Part shown: positions 18,216 to 26,344 of the stretch, piece after piece
Numbering within the stretch: the first letter of the stretch is position 1
Layout of the letters: every line of letters begins with the position of its first letter
NCBI RefSeq assembly: GCF_001897685.1
Contig: NZ_MKUG01000192.1
Span: 1 to 45,633 of the forward strand
DNA length: 45,633 nt
Direction of reading: 5' to 3'
Origin: Thiobacillus sp. 65-1402
Lineage (GTDB): Bacteria; Pseudomonadota; Gammaproteobacteria; Burkholderiales; Thiobacillaceae
Program-made: the position numbers and the translations under genes
The notes under the pieces: generated by a model
The model's database searches: none
Told to the model about the DNA's origin: nothing
Seen by the model: the letters and a program-made list of their open reading frames with translations, nothing else

Positions 18216-19239
18216 CCTCGTCCGCCATGGGGTTGTTGACGCCGACCGCGGCGCGGACCTTGGCCTCGATCTCGTGGGCGATTTCCGGGTGTTCCTTGAG
18301 GAATTCGCGCGCGTTGTCCTTGCCCTGGCCGATCTTCTCGCCGTTGTAGGCGTACCAGGCGCCGGACTTGTCGACCAGCTTGTGGGCGACGCCGAGTTCG
18401 ATGATCTCGCCTTCGCGCGAGATGCCCTGGCCGTAGAGGATATCGAAGAAGGCTTCCTTGAACGGCGGCGAGACCTTGTTCTTGACGACCTTGACCTTGG
18501 TTTCGTTGCCGATGATCTCGTCGCCCTTCTTGATCGCGCCGACGCGGCGGATGTCGAGGCGCACCGAGGCGTAGAACTTGAGCGCATTGCCGCCGGTGGT
18601 GGTTTCGGGGTTGCCGAACATGACGCCGATCTTCATGCGGATCTGGTTGATGAAGATCACCAGCGTGTTGGTGCGCTTGATGTTGGCGGTGAGCTTCCTG
18701 AGCGCCTGGCTCATCAGCCTGGCCTGCAGCCCCATGTGCGAATCGCCCATCTCGCCTTCGATTTCGGCCTTGGGGGTGAGCGCGGCTACCGAGTCGACCA
18801 CCACCACGTCGACCGAGCCGGAACGCACCAGCATGTCGGCGATTTCCAGCGCCTGCTCGCCGGTGTCGGGCTGCGAGACCAGGAGGTTGTCGACGTCGAC
18901 GCCGAGTTTCTGCGCGTAGACCGGGTCGAGCGCGTGCTCGGCGTCGATGAAGGCGGCGGTGCCCCCCATTTTCTGCATCTCGGCGATGACCTGCAGGGTG
19001 AGCGTGGTCTTGCCGCTTGACTCCGGGCCGTAGATCTCGATCACGCGGCCGCGCGGCAGGCCGCCGACGCCGAGCGCGATGTCGAGGCCGAGCGAGCCGG
19101 TGGAGACGGCCTGGATGTCGCGCGACACGTCGTGGTCGCCGAGGCGCATCACCGAACCCTTGCCGAACTGCTTTTCGATCTGTCCGAGCGCGGCGGCGAG
19201 CGCCTTCGATTTGTCTTCTGCCAATGCGGGGGATGCCAT
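18199..19239 (-). CDS. recA: Recombinase RecA
   Basis: 346 aa. The Walker A motif is [13 protein letters not shown] and Walker B is [12 protein letters not shown]. The L1/L2 loop region is [26 protein letters not shown]. The acidic C-terminus ends [11 protein letters not shown]. RecA forms filaments on single-stranded DNA, catalyses strand exchange and triggers LexA cleavage. The ATG at 19239 is chosen ([14 protein letters not shown]) with AGGAGAGAGA upstream. A longer upstream frame is not family-like. No LexA-type CTGT-N8-ACAG site is visible upstream. Confidence 0.98.
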   Translation of the reverse strand: MASPALAEDKSKALAAALGQIEKQFGKGSVMRLGDHDVSRDIQAVSTGSLGLDIALGVGGLPRGRVIEIYGPESSGKTTLTLQVIAEMQKMGGTAAFIDAEHALDPVYAQKLGVDVDNLLVSQPDTGEQALEIADMLVRSGSVDVVVVDSVAALTPKAEIEGEMGDSHMGLQARLMSQALRKLTANIKRTNTLVIFINQIRMKIGVMFGNPETTTGGNALKFYASVRLDIRRVGAIKKGDEIIGNETKVKVVKNKVSPPFKEAFFDILYGQGISREGEIIELGVAHKLVDKSGAWYAYNGEKIGQGKDNAREFLKEHPEIAHEIEAKVRAAVGVNNPMADEDEAGA

Positions 19240-19307
19240 GGTTTCTCTCTCCTGATCAGTCGGTTTGCGTGAGTGGGGCAGTCGGCAAAGCCGCCTGCAT
19301 GGCTTGC

Positions 19308-19336
19308 AATGTAGGCCATACATCCATTGGCGTCAA
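19308..19336 (-). promoter_or_regulatory. recA promoter
   Basis: On the minus strand -35 TTGACG (19331-19336) and -10 TACATT (19308-19313) are 17 nt apart. This is the only good match in the 197-bp gap between recA and the WYL gene. Confidence 0.6.
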
Positions 19337-19358
19337 TAAAAAATATCACCTGCATAAA

Positions 19359-19383
19359 AAATACAACTTGATTGATTGTATTT
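19359..19383. promoter_or_regulatory. Perfect inverted repeat, candidate operator of the WYL regulator
   Basis: AAATACAA (19359-19366) and TTGTATTT (19376-19383) form an 8-bp inverted repeat with a 9-nt spacer. A plus-strand -10 TATAAT lies at 19398-19403, and a -35-like TTGTAT at 19376-19381 sits in the right arm. A bound dimer would therefore block the WYL gene. The recA -35 is 22 bp away on the other side. Confidence 0.6.
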
Positions 19384-19436
19384 GATGCCGGCCACCCTAT
19401 AATTTCGGCCATACTGGCTCGAGCGGAGCGAGCTCT

Positions 19437-20327
19437 ATGATTGCAAAAGAAAAAATGCATCTGGATGTGAAGTGGGCGACACGCCAGCGGCTGCAGTACA
19501 TCGAAATCATGGCCTGGTATGCCGGGGTGGTGACCCGCAGCGACGTCGCCCGCGCCTTCGGCCTGTCCGATCCGGCTGCGACCAAGGATCTCAAGCTCTA
19601 CGGCGATCTGGCCCCCGGCAACCTCGTCTACCAGCACAGCGTGTTCGGCTTCGTGCCGGGCGCGGATTTCGGCGCCGTCTTTGCCGACCTGGCGCCCGCT
19701 GTCGTGCTGCCGGTCATCGCCGCCAATCTGGCGGTGGCAAACGGGCCGTACGGAAGTGAGTCGATATATGGACTGGCGACCGCGGCGCTGCCGCTGCCCG
19801 CCCGCTTGCCGGGCGCGCAGACCCTGGCGCAGATCACCCGTGCCATCCACGGCCGGCGCAAGTTGCGCGTCAGCTACCGCTCCCTGTCAGGGCGGGAGGG
19901 CGGGGCGGAGCGGGTGCTGGAGCCGCACACCCTGGTCAATACCGGGCTGCGCTGGCATGTGCGGGCATATAGCGAGGACACCTGCGATTTCCGCGATTTC
20001 GTGCTGTCGCGCGTCGTCGAGGCGGAATGCCTGGATACGCCCGCCGAATCGGGCGAGCAGTACGACGACGACTGGGTGGAGACGGTGAGTCTCAAGCTCG
20101 CCCCGCACCGCGGGCTCGATGCGCCCAGGCGCGAGAGCCTGCTGCTGGATTACGGCGCAAGCGGCGAGGCCATCGAAGTGACGGTGCGGCGCGCCCTGCT
20201 CGGCTATGCGCTGCAGCGGCTCGGCGTCGACGCCACGCCGGAGCATGCGCTGAATCCGAACGCCTACCAGCTGATGCTGCTGAACCGCGACGAGATCGAA
20301 CCGTTCGCCGCCTGGGCTTTCGGCTAG
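19437..20327 (+). CDS. WYL-domain transcriptional regulator (BrxR/CapW-like)
   Basis: 296 aa. An N-terminal winged helix (RLQYIEIMAWYAGVVTRSD, then VARAFGLSDPAATKDLKLY and APGNLVYQHSVFGFVPGADF) is typical of the BrxR/CapW group. A WYL domain at about 135-210 follows (LEPHTLVNTGLRWHVRAY; the WYL triplet is WHV here), then a WCX-like C-terminus. Family members bind inverted repeats as dimers and are thought to sense a ligand, often next to defence systems such as BREX or CBASS. Here no defence gene is adjacent: the partner is divergent recA. The ATG at 19437 gives the shortest family-like N-terminus. Confidence 0.85.
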   Translation: MIAKEKMHLDVKWATRQRLQYIEIMAWYAGVVTRSDVARAFGLSDPAATKDLKLYGDLAPGNLVYQHSVFGFVPGADFGAVFADLAPAVVLPVIAANLAVANGPYGSESIYGLATAALPLPARLPGAQTLAQITRAIHGRRKLRVSYRSLSGREGGAERVLEPHTLVNTGLRWHVRAYSEDTCDFRDFVLSRVVEAECLDTPAESGEQYDDDWVETVSLKLAPHRGLDAPRRESLLLDYGASGEAIEVTVRRALLGYALQRLGVDATPEHALNPNAYQLMLLNRDEIEPFAAWAFG

Positions 20328-20332
20328 ATTCA

Positions 20333-20353
20333 GGTTGTAACTTGCGACTTGCC
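20333..20353 (+). repeat. Heptameric CTTG repeat, 3 units
   Basis: Three 7-nt units in tandem: GGTTGTA, ACTTGCG, ACTTGCC. They fill the gap between the convergent WYL gene and pncC. Related four-unit arrays lie at 22287-22314 and 28313-28340. Confidence 0.6.
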
Positions 20354-20354
20354 G

Positions 20355-20852
20355 CTATTCAAGCAAATCGATCAGCCCGCGCAAGGCCGCCGCCACCGCG
20401 CGCGAGCGGATTTCCTCGCGGTCGCCGTCGAGGCGGCAGGTCGACGACATGAGCGTGCCATCTTCCAGCGCCCAGCCGTAGCACACCAGTCCGACGGGTT
20501 TTTGCGGGGTGCCGCCGCCGGGTCCGGCGATGCCGGAAATGGCGAGCGTGGCCTGGGCGTGGCTGTGCGCCAGGGCGCCGGCCGCCATCGCGCTGGCGGT
20601 TTCCTCGGAGACGGCGCCGTATTGGTCGAGGGTTTCGGTGGGCACGCCGAGCATCTCGATCTTGGCGGCGTTGGCGTAGGTGATGAAGCCGCGCTCGTAC
20701 CACTGCGAGCTGCCGGGCAGCGCGGTGAGCAATTGCCCGACCCAGCCGCCGGTGCAGGACTCGGCGGTGGCCAGCATCCAGCCGCGCGCGCGCAGCCTGT
20801 CGCCGAGTTCGGCGGCGAGCTGCTGCAGTTCTTCGTTGCTTACACGAGCCAT
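20355..20852 (-). CDS. pncC: Nicotinamide-nucleotide amidohydrolase PncC (CinA C-terminal family)
   Basis: 165 aa, the usual length of stand-alone CinA-C enzymes. Family signatures are MLATAESCTGGWVGQLLTALPGSS, GFITYANAAKIEMLGV and AISGIAGPGGGTPQKPVG. The enzyme deamidates nicotinamide mononucleotide to nicotinate mononucleotide in pyridine nucleotide recycling. It overlaps the end of pgpA by 13 bp and is the last gene of the rib-nus-thi-pgp run. Confidence 0.93.
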   Translation of the reverse strand: MARVSNEELQQLAAELGDRLRARGWMLATAESCTGGWVGQLLTALPGSSQWYERGFITYANAAKIEMLGVPTETLDQYGAVSEETASAMAAGALAHSHAQATLAISGIAGPGGGTPQKPVGLVCYGWALEDGTLMSSTCRLDGDREEIRSRAVAAALRGLIDLLE

Positions 20853-21346
20853 TGCATTCCTTTGATCGCGGCGATTGCGTACGCTGCCGCCAGCAGGTCG
20901 TCGAACATCACGCCGAAGCCGTTTTTCAGATGCGCATCGGCGAGCCGGATCGGCCAGGGTTTCAGGATATCGAACAGGCGAAAGAGTGCAAAGGCCAGCG
21001 CAATCCATGGCCAGCCGGCGGGGGTGAACAGCAGCGCCGGAATAAACATGAGAACGAGCGCGAAGGCGACGATTTCGTCCCACACCATGCCGCCGTGGTC
21101 GGCGACGCCGAGCGCACGGCCGGTGCGCCCGCAGGCCCACACGCCGAGCAGGAAGGCTGCGATCAGCAGAATGATCCGGTTCGGCAGGTCGGGCGCGGCG
21201 GCAGCGATCAGCCAGAACAGCGGCAGGCCGAGCAGGGTGCCGACGGTGCCGGGCGCTTTCGGTGCGAGTCCGCTGCCGAAGCCGAAGGCGATCAGGTGCG
21301 CCGGGTGGGCGAAAAGAAATTTGAAATCAGGCTGCAAAGTGGTCAT
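20840..21346 (-). CDS. pgpA: Phosphatidylglycerophosphatase A
   Basis: 168 aa membrane protein with about four hydrophobic helices. The motif FGFGSGLAPKAPGTVGTLLGLPL and the acidic HGGMVWDEIVAF, plus RLFDILKPWPI, identify PgpA, which removes phosphate from phosphatidylglycerophosphate. The ATG at 21346 lies inside the 3' end of thiL (20-bp overlap). The thiL-pgpA-pncC order is common in betaproteobacteria. Confidence 0.94.
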   Translation of the reverse strand: MTTLQPDFKFLFAHPAHLIAFGFGSGLAPKAPGTVGTLLGLPLFWLIAAAAPDLPNRIILLIAAFLLGVWACGRTGRALGVADHGGMVWDEIVAFALVLMFIPALLFTPAGWPWIALAFALFRLFDILKPWPIRLADAHLKNGFGVMFDDLLAAAYAIAAIKGMQWLV

Positions 21347-22280
21347 ATCCGGTGTGTTCGACGGCCAGCCGCTGGCCGTCGGGGCCGACGACCGCGAGTC
21401 CGGCTTCGGCGGTGATGTGGCCGATGCGGGTGACCGCGACGCCGGCATTTTTGGCGGCCGTCTGCACGGCATCGCGCTTGGCGGGCGGCGCGGTGAAGCA
21501 CAGCTCATAGTCATCGCCGCCCGCCAGCACGCAATCGCGCGCGACTTTTTCATGCAGATACGCCCGCACCACCGGCAGCGTGGGCAGCGCAGCGAATTCG
21601 AGTCCGGCACCGGCCTGCGAGCGCTCCAGAATGTGCCCGAGGTCGCCCAAGAGGCCGTCCGAGATGTCGATCGCGCTGGAGGCGACGCCGCGCAGTGCGA
21701 TGCCGAGCGCCACCCGCGGCGTCGGCAGGTAGAGTGCGGGCAATACCTTGGCGGCGTCGATCTGCTCCATGAACAGGCGGCCCTGGCGATACGCCAGCGC
21801 CATTGCCGCCGAGCCGATCACGCCGGATACCCAGACGTCGTCGCCGGGCTTGGCGCCGTCACGCCGCAGCGCTTCGCCCGGCGGGACTTCACCGATGACC
21901 GTGATGCTGATCGTCAACGCGCCGCGCGTGGTGTCACCGCCGACCAGTTCGATGCCGTGCTGGTCGGCCATGCGGAAAAAGCCGCGCGCAAACGCGGTGA
22001 GCCAGGCGTCGTCCGCGGCCGGCAGCGCGATGGAGAGCGTGGCCCAGCGCGGCGTCGCACCCATCGCGGCGAGGTCGGACAGGTTCACCGCCAGCGACTT
22101 GTGGCCGATGCCGGCGGGGCTGTCCTGCGGCGAGAAGTGGCGGCCTTCGAGCAGCATGTCGGAGGACACCGCGAGCTGCATGCCCGGCGTCGGCGCCAGC
22201 AGCGCGCAGTCGTCCCCCACGCCCAGCACCGCGCCGGGCGTGGCGCGGGTGAAGTGGCGGGCGATGAGGTCGAATTCCAC
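21327..22280 (-). CDS. thiL: Thiamine-monophosphate kinase
   Basis: About 317 aa with GTG at 22280 (VEFDLIARHF, the usual N-terminus). A TTG at 22298 would add six residues and falls inside a heptameric repeat. ThiL phosphorylates thiamine monophosphate to the diphosphate. Motifs: GVGDDCALL, SSDMLLEGRHFSP, GHKSLAVNLSDLAAMGA, GGDTTRG, and the C-terminal GGDDYELCF. It lies downstream of nusB. Confidence 0.93.
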   Translation of the reverse strand: MEFDLIARHFTRATPGAVLGVGDDCALLAPTPGMQLAVSSDMLLEGRHFSPQDSPAGIGHKSLAVNLSDLAAMGATPRWATLSIALPAADDAWLTAFARGFFRMADQHGIELVGGDTTRGALTISITVIGEVPPGEALRRDGAKPGDDVWVSGVIGSAAMALAYRQGRLFMEQIDAAKVLPALYLPTPRVALGIALRGVASSAIDISDGLLGDLGHILERSQAGAGLEFAALPTLPVVRAYLHEKVARDCVLAGGDDYELCFTAPPAKRDAVQTAAKNAGVAVTRIGHITAEAGLAVVGPDGQRLAVEHTGYDHFAA

Positions 22281-22286
22281 GCGAGA

Positions 22287-22314
22287 CTCAAGAGGCAAGG
22301 TTCAAGGGACAAGG
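22287..22314 (-). repeat. Heptameric CTTG repeat, 4 units
   Basis: On the plus strand CTCAAGA, GGCAAGG, TTCAAGG and GACAAGG stand in tandem; on the coding (minus) strand each has a CTTG core. It lies between nusB and thiL and touches the possible TTG start of thiL. Confidence 0.65.
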
Positions 22315-22360
22315 CGGAACGCGTGACGAGGGCCGTTCATGGCCGGCCGCAACCCTGTCC

Positions 22361-22798
22361 CTAGTCTTTCTTGCGTGCATGCCCGATTTCCACTGCGCGC
22401 ACGTCCTGCGCCAGCTTGTCGAGCACGCCGTTGATGTATTTGTGGCCGTCGGTGCCGCCGAACTTCTTGGCGAGCTCGACACCTTCGTTGATGGCGACGC
22501 GCCACGGCACGTCGGGGCAGTGCAGCAGCTCGTAGGCGCCGATGAGCAGGATGCCGCGCTCGATCGGCGAGAGTTCGGCGAGCGGGCGGTCGAGCAGGGG
22601 GGTGACGCGCGAGCTCAGCAAGTCCTCCTCTTTCAGCACGCCGTAGAGCAGGGTGCGGAAGTAGGCCTCGTCGGCGCGTTTGAACTGCTCGTCTTCCTTG
22701 AGGTTGGCGGCAATCAGGGTGACGTCGGCGCCGCCCACCAGCCAGGCGTATACCCCTTGCAGCGTGAATTCGCGGGCAATTTTGCGGGAGCCGGCCAT
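22361..22798 (-). CDS. nusB: Transcription antitermination factor NusB
   Basis: 145 aa all-helical protein. It begins MAGSRKIAREFTLQGVYAWL and ends with the conserved PWRVAINEGVELAKKFGGTDGHKYINGVLDKL. NusB binds boxA RNA with S10 (NusE) and supports rRNA antitermination. It starts 2 bp after ribH, the classic ribH-nusB pair. Confidence 0.96.
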   Translation of the reverse strand: MAGSRKIAREFTLQGVYAWLVGGADVTLIAANLKEDEQFKRADEAYFRTLLYGVLKEEDLLSSRVTPLLDRPLAELSPIERGILLIGAYELLHCPDVPWRVAINEGVELAKKFGGTDGHKYINGVLDKLAQDVRAVEIGHARKKD

Positions 22799-22800
22799 TG

Positions 22801-23268
22801 TCAGAGACGCTTCAGCAGGTTGGCCATTTCGACCGCCACGCGCGCGGCGTCGCGGCCTTTTTCAGCCATGCGCACGTGGCCCTGCTCTTCGGTGTCGACG
22901 GTGAGGATCGTGTTGGCGATCGGCACGCCGGTCTCCAGCTGCACGTCGAGGATGCCGCGCGCGGATTCGTTCGACACCACTTCGAAGTGATAGGTGTCGC
23001 CGCGCACCACCGCGCCGATGGCGATCAGTGCATCATACTTTCCGGACTGCGCCATTTTTTGCAGCACCAGCGGGTGCTCCAGCGCGCCGGGCACATCGAC
23101 CAGCAGCACGTCGTCGCGGGCGACGCCGAGCCGGGCCAGTTCGATTTCGCAGGCCGACAGCAGGCCTTCGCAGATGTCCCGGTTGAAACGGCTCATGACG
23201 ATGCCGATTTTGAGCCCGCCGCCCTGGTAGACCGGATCGAGTTCGGAGAAGTGGTTGGTGGTTCCCAT
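22801..23268 (-). CDS. ribH: 6,7-dimethyl-8-ribityllumazine synthase
   Basis: 155 aa. It condenses 5-amino-6-ribitylaminouracil with 3,4-dihydroxybutanone phosphate. Motifs: [32 protein letters not shown], and [21 protein letters not shown] with the catalytic His, plus [17 protein letters not shown] at 23268. It lies 38 bp downstream of ribBA and 2 bp upstream of nusB. Confidence 0.97.
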   Translation of the reverse strand: MGTTNHFSELDPVYQGGGLKIGIVMSRFNRDICEGLLSACEIELARLGVARDDVLLVDVPGALEHPLVLQKMAQSGKYDALIAIGAVVRGDTYHFEVVSNESARGILDVQLETGVPIANTILTVDTEEQGHVRMAEKGRDAARVAVEMANLLKRL

Positions 23269-23306
23269 GGGATGTCCTTTGAATGATCGTCTCGATCGGA
23301 TCGAGC

Positions 23307-24392
23307 CTATGCCTTTTCGGAATAGCCGGTGACTTCCAGCCCGAACCCGTCCATCGCGGGCATCTTGCGCGGGCTGGCCAGCAGCTTCATTTTGCCGACG
23401 CCGAGGTCGCGCAGGATCTGCGCCCCGATGCCGTAGTCGCGCAGATCGTATTTGCGGCTGTCGACCGGCGCCGGGTTGATACGGTGCAGCAGCGCATCGG
23501 CGGTTTCCGGCCGATGCAGCAGAACCAGCACGCCGGACTGCGATTCGGCGATGCGTTCCATCGCGCCCATGATCGGCCACGAATGGCCGCCGCCGGTGAC
23601 GTCGAGGAAGTCCATCACCGAGAGCGGCTCGTGCACGCGCACCAGGGTTTCATGGTCGGCATGGATCGTGCCCTTGACCAGTGCGAGGTGGGTCTCCTTG
23701 GCGCATTTGTCGCGGTAGGCGATCAGGCGGAAGGCGCCGTACACCGTCTGGATCAGGCGGTCGGCGGCGCGCTCGACCAGGCTTTCGGTCTGGTTGCGGT
23801 AGTGGATGAGGTCGGCGATGGCGCCGATCTTCAGGCCATGTTCCTGCGCGAACGGGATCAGATCGGGCAGGCGCGCCATGGTGCCGTCGTCCTTGAGGAT
23901 TTCGCAGATGACGGAAGCGGGCTGCAGTCCGGCCAGTCCCGCGAGGTCGCAGCCGGCCTCGGTGTGGCCGGCGCGCACCAGCACGCCGCCGGGCTGCGCG
24001 CGCAGCGGGAAGATGTGGCCGGGCTGGATGATGTCGGCAGCCCTGGCGTCGCGCTTCACCGCGGCCTGGATGGTCACCGCGCGGTCGGCCGCGGAGATCC
24101 CGGTGGTCACGCCTTCGGCGGCCTCGATCGACACCGTGAACGCGGTGCCGTGCGGGGTCTGGTTGTCGGAGACCATCTGCTTCAGGCCAAGCTGGCGGCA
24201 GCGCTCGTCGGTCAGCGTCAGGCAGATCAGTCCGCGCCCGTACCTGGCCATGAAGTTGATCGCCTCGGGGGTGACGTGCTCGGCCGCCATCACCAGATCG
24301 CCCTCGTTTTCGCGGTCTTCCTCGTCGACCAGCACGACCATGCGGCCGGCCTTGAGTTCTTCGATAATTTCCAGGGTGGAGGCGAGGCTCAT
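23307..24392 (-). CDS. ribBA: 3,4-dihydroxy-2-butanone 4-phosphate synthase with a degenerate GTP cyclohydrolase II half (RibBX-like)
   Basis: 361 aa. The N-terminal half (about 1-200) is intact Rib[66 protein letters not shown]. The C-terminal half (about 205-361) has the cyclohydrolase II fold, but where true RibA has the zinc-binding RVHSEC and RCDCG segments this protein reads [14 protein letters not shown] and lacks those Cys. The second activity is therefore probably lost. Such RibBX forms are known in proteobacteria. Another ribA is expected elsewhere. Confidence 0.9.
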   Translation of the reverse strand: MSLASTLEIIEELKAGRMVVLVDEEDRENEGDLVMAAEHVTPEAINFMARYGRGLICLTLTDERCRQLGLKQMVSDNQTPHGTAFTVSIEAAEGVTTGISAADRAVTIQAAVKRDARAADIIQPGHIFPLRAQPGGVLVRAGHTEAGCDLAGLAGLQPASVICEILKDDGTMARLPDLIPFAQEHGLKIGAIADLIHYRNQTESLVERAADRLIQTVYGAFRLIAYRDKCAKETHLALVKGTIHADHETLVRVHEPLSVMDFLDVTGGGHSWPIMGAMERIAESQSGVLVLLHRPETADALLHRINPAPVDSRKYDLRDYGIGAQILRDLGVGKMKLLASPRKMPAMDGFGLEVTGYSEKA

Positions 24393-24409
24393 CGGTCGTT
24401 GTCCCTAAC

Positions 24410-25015
24410 TTAATCTTTATCCGCGGGGTTCGTGAATTGCATCATGCGCTCGACATAGCGCGCGATCATGTCGACTTCCAGGTTGACGCGGCTGCCCGCC
24501 TGCAGATGCTTGAGCGTGGTCATTTCCAGCGTATGCGGGATGAGGTTGAGCGCGAAGCGCGTGCCGGCGACCGTATTGACCGTGAGCGATACACCGTTCA
24601 CCGTGATCGAGCCCTTGCGGATGATGTAGCGCGCGAGTTCGGCCGGGGTGTCGATTTCCAGCAGGTGCGACTCGCCTGCCGGCGCGAAGCGGTGCACCGT
24701 GCCGACGCCGTCGACGTGTCCCGACACCAGATGCCCGCCGAGCCGGTCGGCCAGCCGCAGCGCCTTCTCCAGATTGACCTCGGCGCCTGGCATGAAACCC
24801 GCCGTGACGCGCAGGGTCTCGGCGGAGACGTCGACGCTGAAGCTGTCGGGCGCCAGCGCCATCGCGGTCAGGCACACGCCGTTGACCGCGATGCTGTCGC
24901 CCAGGCCGACGTCGGTGAAGTCGAGGCCGCCGCCATGGATGGTCATGCGCGCGTCGGCGCCGTGCGCTTCGTATTCGTGGATGCGGCCAATAGCTTGGAT
25001 GATGCCGGTGAACAT
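24410..25015 (-). CDS. ribE: Riboflavin synthase (alpha chain)
   Basis: 201 aa with two lumazine-binding repeats. The N-terminus is MFTGIIQAIG. The first repeat contains GDSIAVNGVCLTA and the second GSITVNGVSLTVN. HLVSGHVDGVG joins the two. It dismutates two lumazines to riboflavin. ATG at 25015; the stop is 17 bp before ribBA. In most betaproteobacteria ribD lies directly upstream; here ribD is about 19 kb away, beyond an inserted block. No FMN riboswitch is recognised in the 165 bp upstream. Confidence 0.96.
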   Translation of the reverse strand: MFTGIIQAIGRIHEYEAHGADARMTIHGGGLDFTDVGLGDSIAVNGVCLTAMALAPDSFSVDVSAETLRVTAGFMPGAEVNLEKALRLADRLGGHLVSGHVDGVGTVHRFAPAGESHLLEIDTPAELARYIIRKGSITVNGVSLTVNTVAGTRFALNLIPHTLEMTTLKHLQAGSRVNLEVDMIARYVERMMQFTNPADKD

Positions 25016-25136
25016 GCGGTAAGAGGCCAGCCAGTAAGACCCCGCATTGTAGGCGTTTAGGCTGGGCGGGAGAACCCCGGCCTTGCGCGCGCGGAAACGG
25101 ATCGATGTTCATATAAGGATAAGCGGGTCTTCAAGT

Positions 25137-25145
25137 TGCTATAAT
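25137..25145 (+). promoter_or_regulatory. Extended -10 promoter of the first flavin oxidoreductase
   Basis: TGC followed by TATAAT (25140-25145) is an extended -10. No good -35 is seen. It is 36 bp before the ATG at 25181 and would start the nmo-yhcC-ubiU-ubiV run. Confidence 0.6.
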
Positions 25146-25180
25146 GGGCGTCAATTTCTGTAGAGGATGGAAAGACCGAC

Positions 25181-26344
25181 ATGCTTGCGTCCAGATCGTT
25201 TGCCATTCGCGGCCATACCCTGCTGCCCATCGTGCAGGGCGGGATGGGCGTGGGCGTGTCGGCCCACCGGCTGGCGGGCGCGGTGGCGCGCGCCGGCGCG
25301 ATGGGAACGATAGCGAGTATCGACCTGCGGCATCATCACGCCGATCTGTCGGAGCAGTCGCAGCGCTGCCGCGACAAGGACGAACTCAACCGGCTCAACT
25401 TCATCGCGCTCGACCGGGAAATCAAGGCTGCGCTCGCTATCGCGGCCGGCCATGGTCTGGTCGCGGTCAACGTGATGAAGGCAGTGGACGCGTATCCGGC
25501 CTACGTGCGGCAGGCGTGCGCCTCGGGCGCGCAGGCGATCGTGATGGGCGCGGGGCTGCCGCTCGATCTGCCGGAGCTCGCCGAAGGCTATCCCGGCGTT
25601 GCACTGATTCCGATCCTGTCGGATGCGCGCGGCGTCGCCGTCGTGCTGAAGAAATGGGCGCGCAAGGGGCGACTGCCGGATGCCATCGTGATCGAGCACC
25701 CGCGCTACGCAGGCGGCCATCTCGGCGCGCCGGACCCGGCCGAGTTGACGAATGCGCGTTTCGATTTCGCCGCGGTGTTGCCCGGCATTTTCAAGGTTTT
25801 CGACGAGCAGGGCATCGCGCGCGGGCAGATTCCGATCATCGTCGGCGGCGGCTTCAACAGCCACGAGAAGGTGCTGGCTGCGCTGGCGCTGGGGGCGAGC
25901 GCAGCGCAGGTCGGCACGCCGTTTGCCGTGACCGAGGAAGGCGATGCCCACCCCAACTTCAAGCGCGTGCTGCTGGATGCGAAACCCGAAGACATCGTCA
26001 CTTTCATGAGCGTGGCCGGGCTGCCCGCGCGCGCGGTGAAAACGCCATGGCTCGCCAACTACCTCAAGCGCGAATCCAGGCTGCAGGCGGTGGCGAAGGC
26101 CGACCCCGGGCGCTGCGCCATCGGCCTGCATTGCCTGGCGCAATGCGGCCTGCGCGACGGCCTCAGGAAAGCCGGCCAGTTCTGCATCGACTCGCAGCTG
26201 GTGGCCGCGCTCAAGGGCGACGTCAACAAAGGCCTGTTCTTCCGCGGCAGCGAAAGCCTGCCGTTCGGCCGCGCGATCCGGCCGGTGCAGGATCTGATCG
26301 ACTATCTGCTCACCGGCGGGAAGCCGGCGGCCACGGCAGCGTGA
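25181..26344 (+). CDS. Nitronate monooxygenase-like FMN oxidoreductase, Cys-rich C-terminus (I)
   Basis: 387 aa TIM-barrel flavoprotein of the nitronate monooxygenase / 2-nitropropane dioxygenase family. FMN-binding segments are PIVQGGMGVGVSA near residue 16, HPRYAGGHLG and the phosphate loop GGGFNSHEKVLAALALGASAAQVGT. Unusual for the family is a Cys cluster in the C-terminal 80 residues: Cys312, Cys318, Cys322 and Cys335 (C-x5-C-x3-C-x12-C), suggesting a metal or Fe-S site. The stop overlaps the GTG of yhcC, and ubiU follows, so it may serve anaerobic metabolism rather than nitronate detoxification. Its substrate is unknown. Confidence 0.8.
   Translation: MLASRSFAIRGHTLLPIVQGGMGVGVSAHRLAGAVARAGAMGTIASIDLRHHHADLSEQSQRCRDKDELNRLNFIALDREIKAALAIAAGHGLVAVNVMKAVDAYPAYVRQACASGAQAIVMGAGLPLDLPELAEGYPGVALIPILSDARGVAVVLKKWARKGRLPDAIVIEHPRYAGGHLGAPDPAELTNARFDFAAVLPGIFKVFDEQGIARGQIPIIVGGGFNSHEKVLAALALGASAAQVGTPFAVTEEGDAHPNFKRVLLDAKPEDIVTFMSVAGLPARAVKTPWLANYLKRESRLQAVAKADPGRCAIGLHCLAQCGLRDGLRKAGQFCIDSQLVAALKGDVNKGLFFRGSESLPFGRAIRPVQDLIDYLLTGGKPAATAA

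Noticed and set aside
19240-19436. LexA (SOS) box upstream of recA
   Set aside because: No CTGT-N8-ACAG or near match is present; the palindrome found has different arms and spacing.
20349-22364. Rightward open frame of about 670 codons across pncC-pgpA-thiL
   Set aside because: It is antisense to three overlapping, well-recognised genes and is low-complexity Arg/Ala/Gly.
25016-25180. FMN riboswitch upstream of ribE
   Set aside because: None of the conserved RFN-element blocks could be recognised in the 165-bp gap on either strand.
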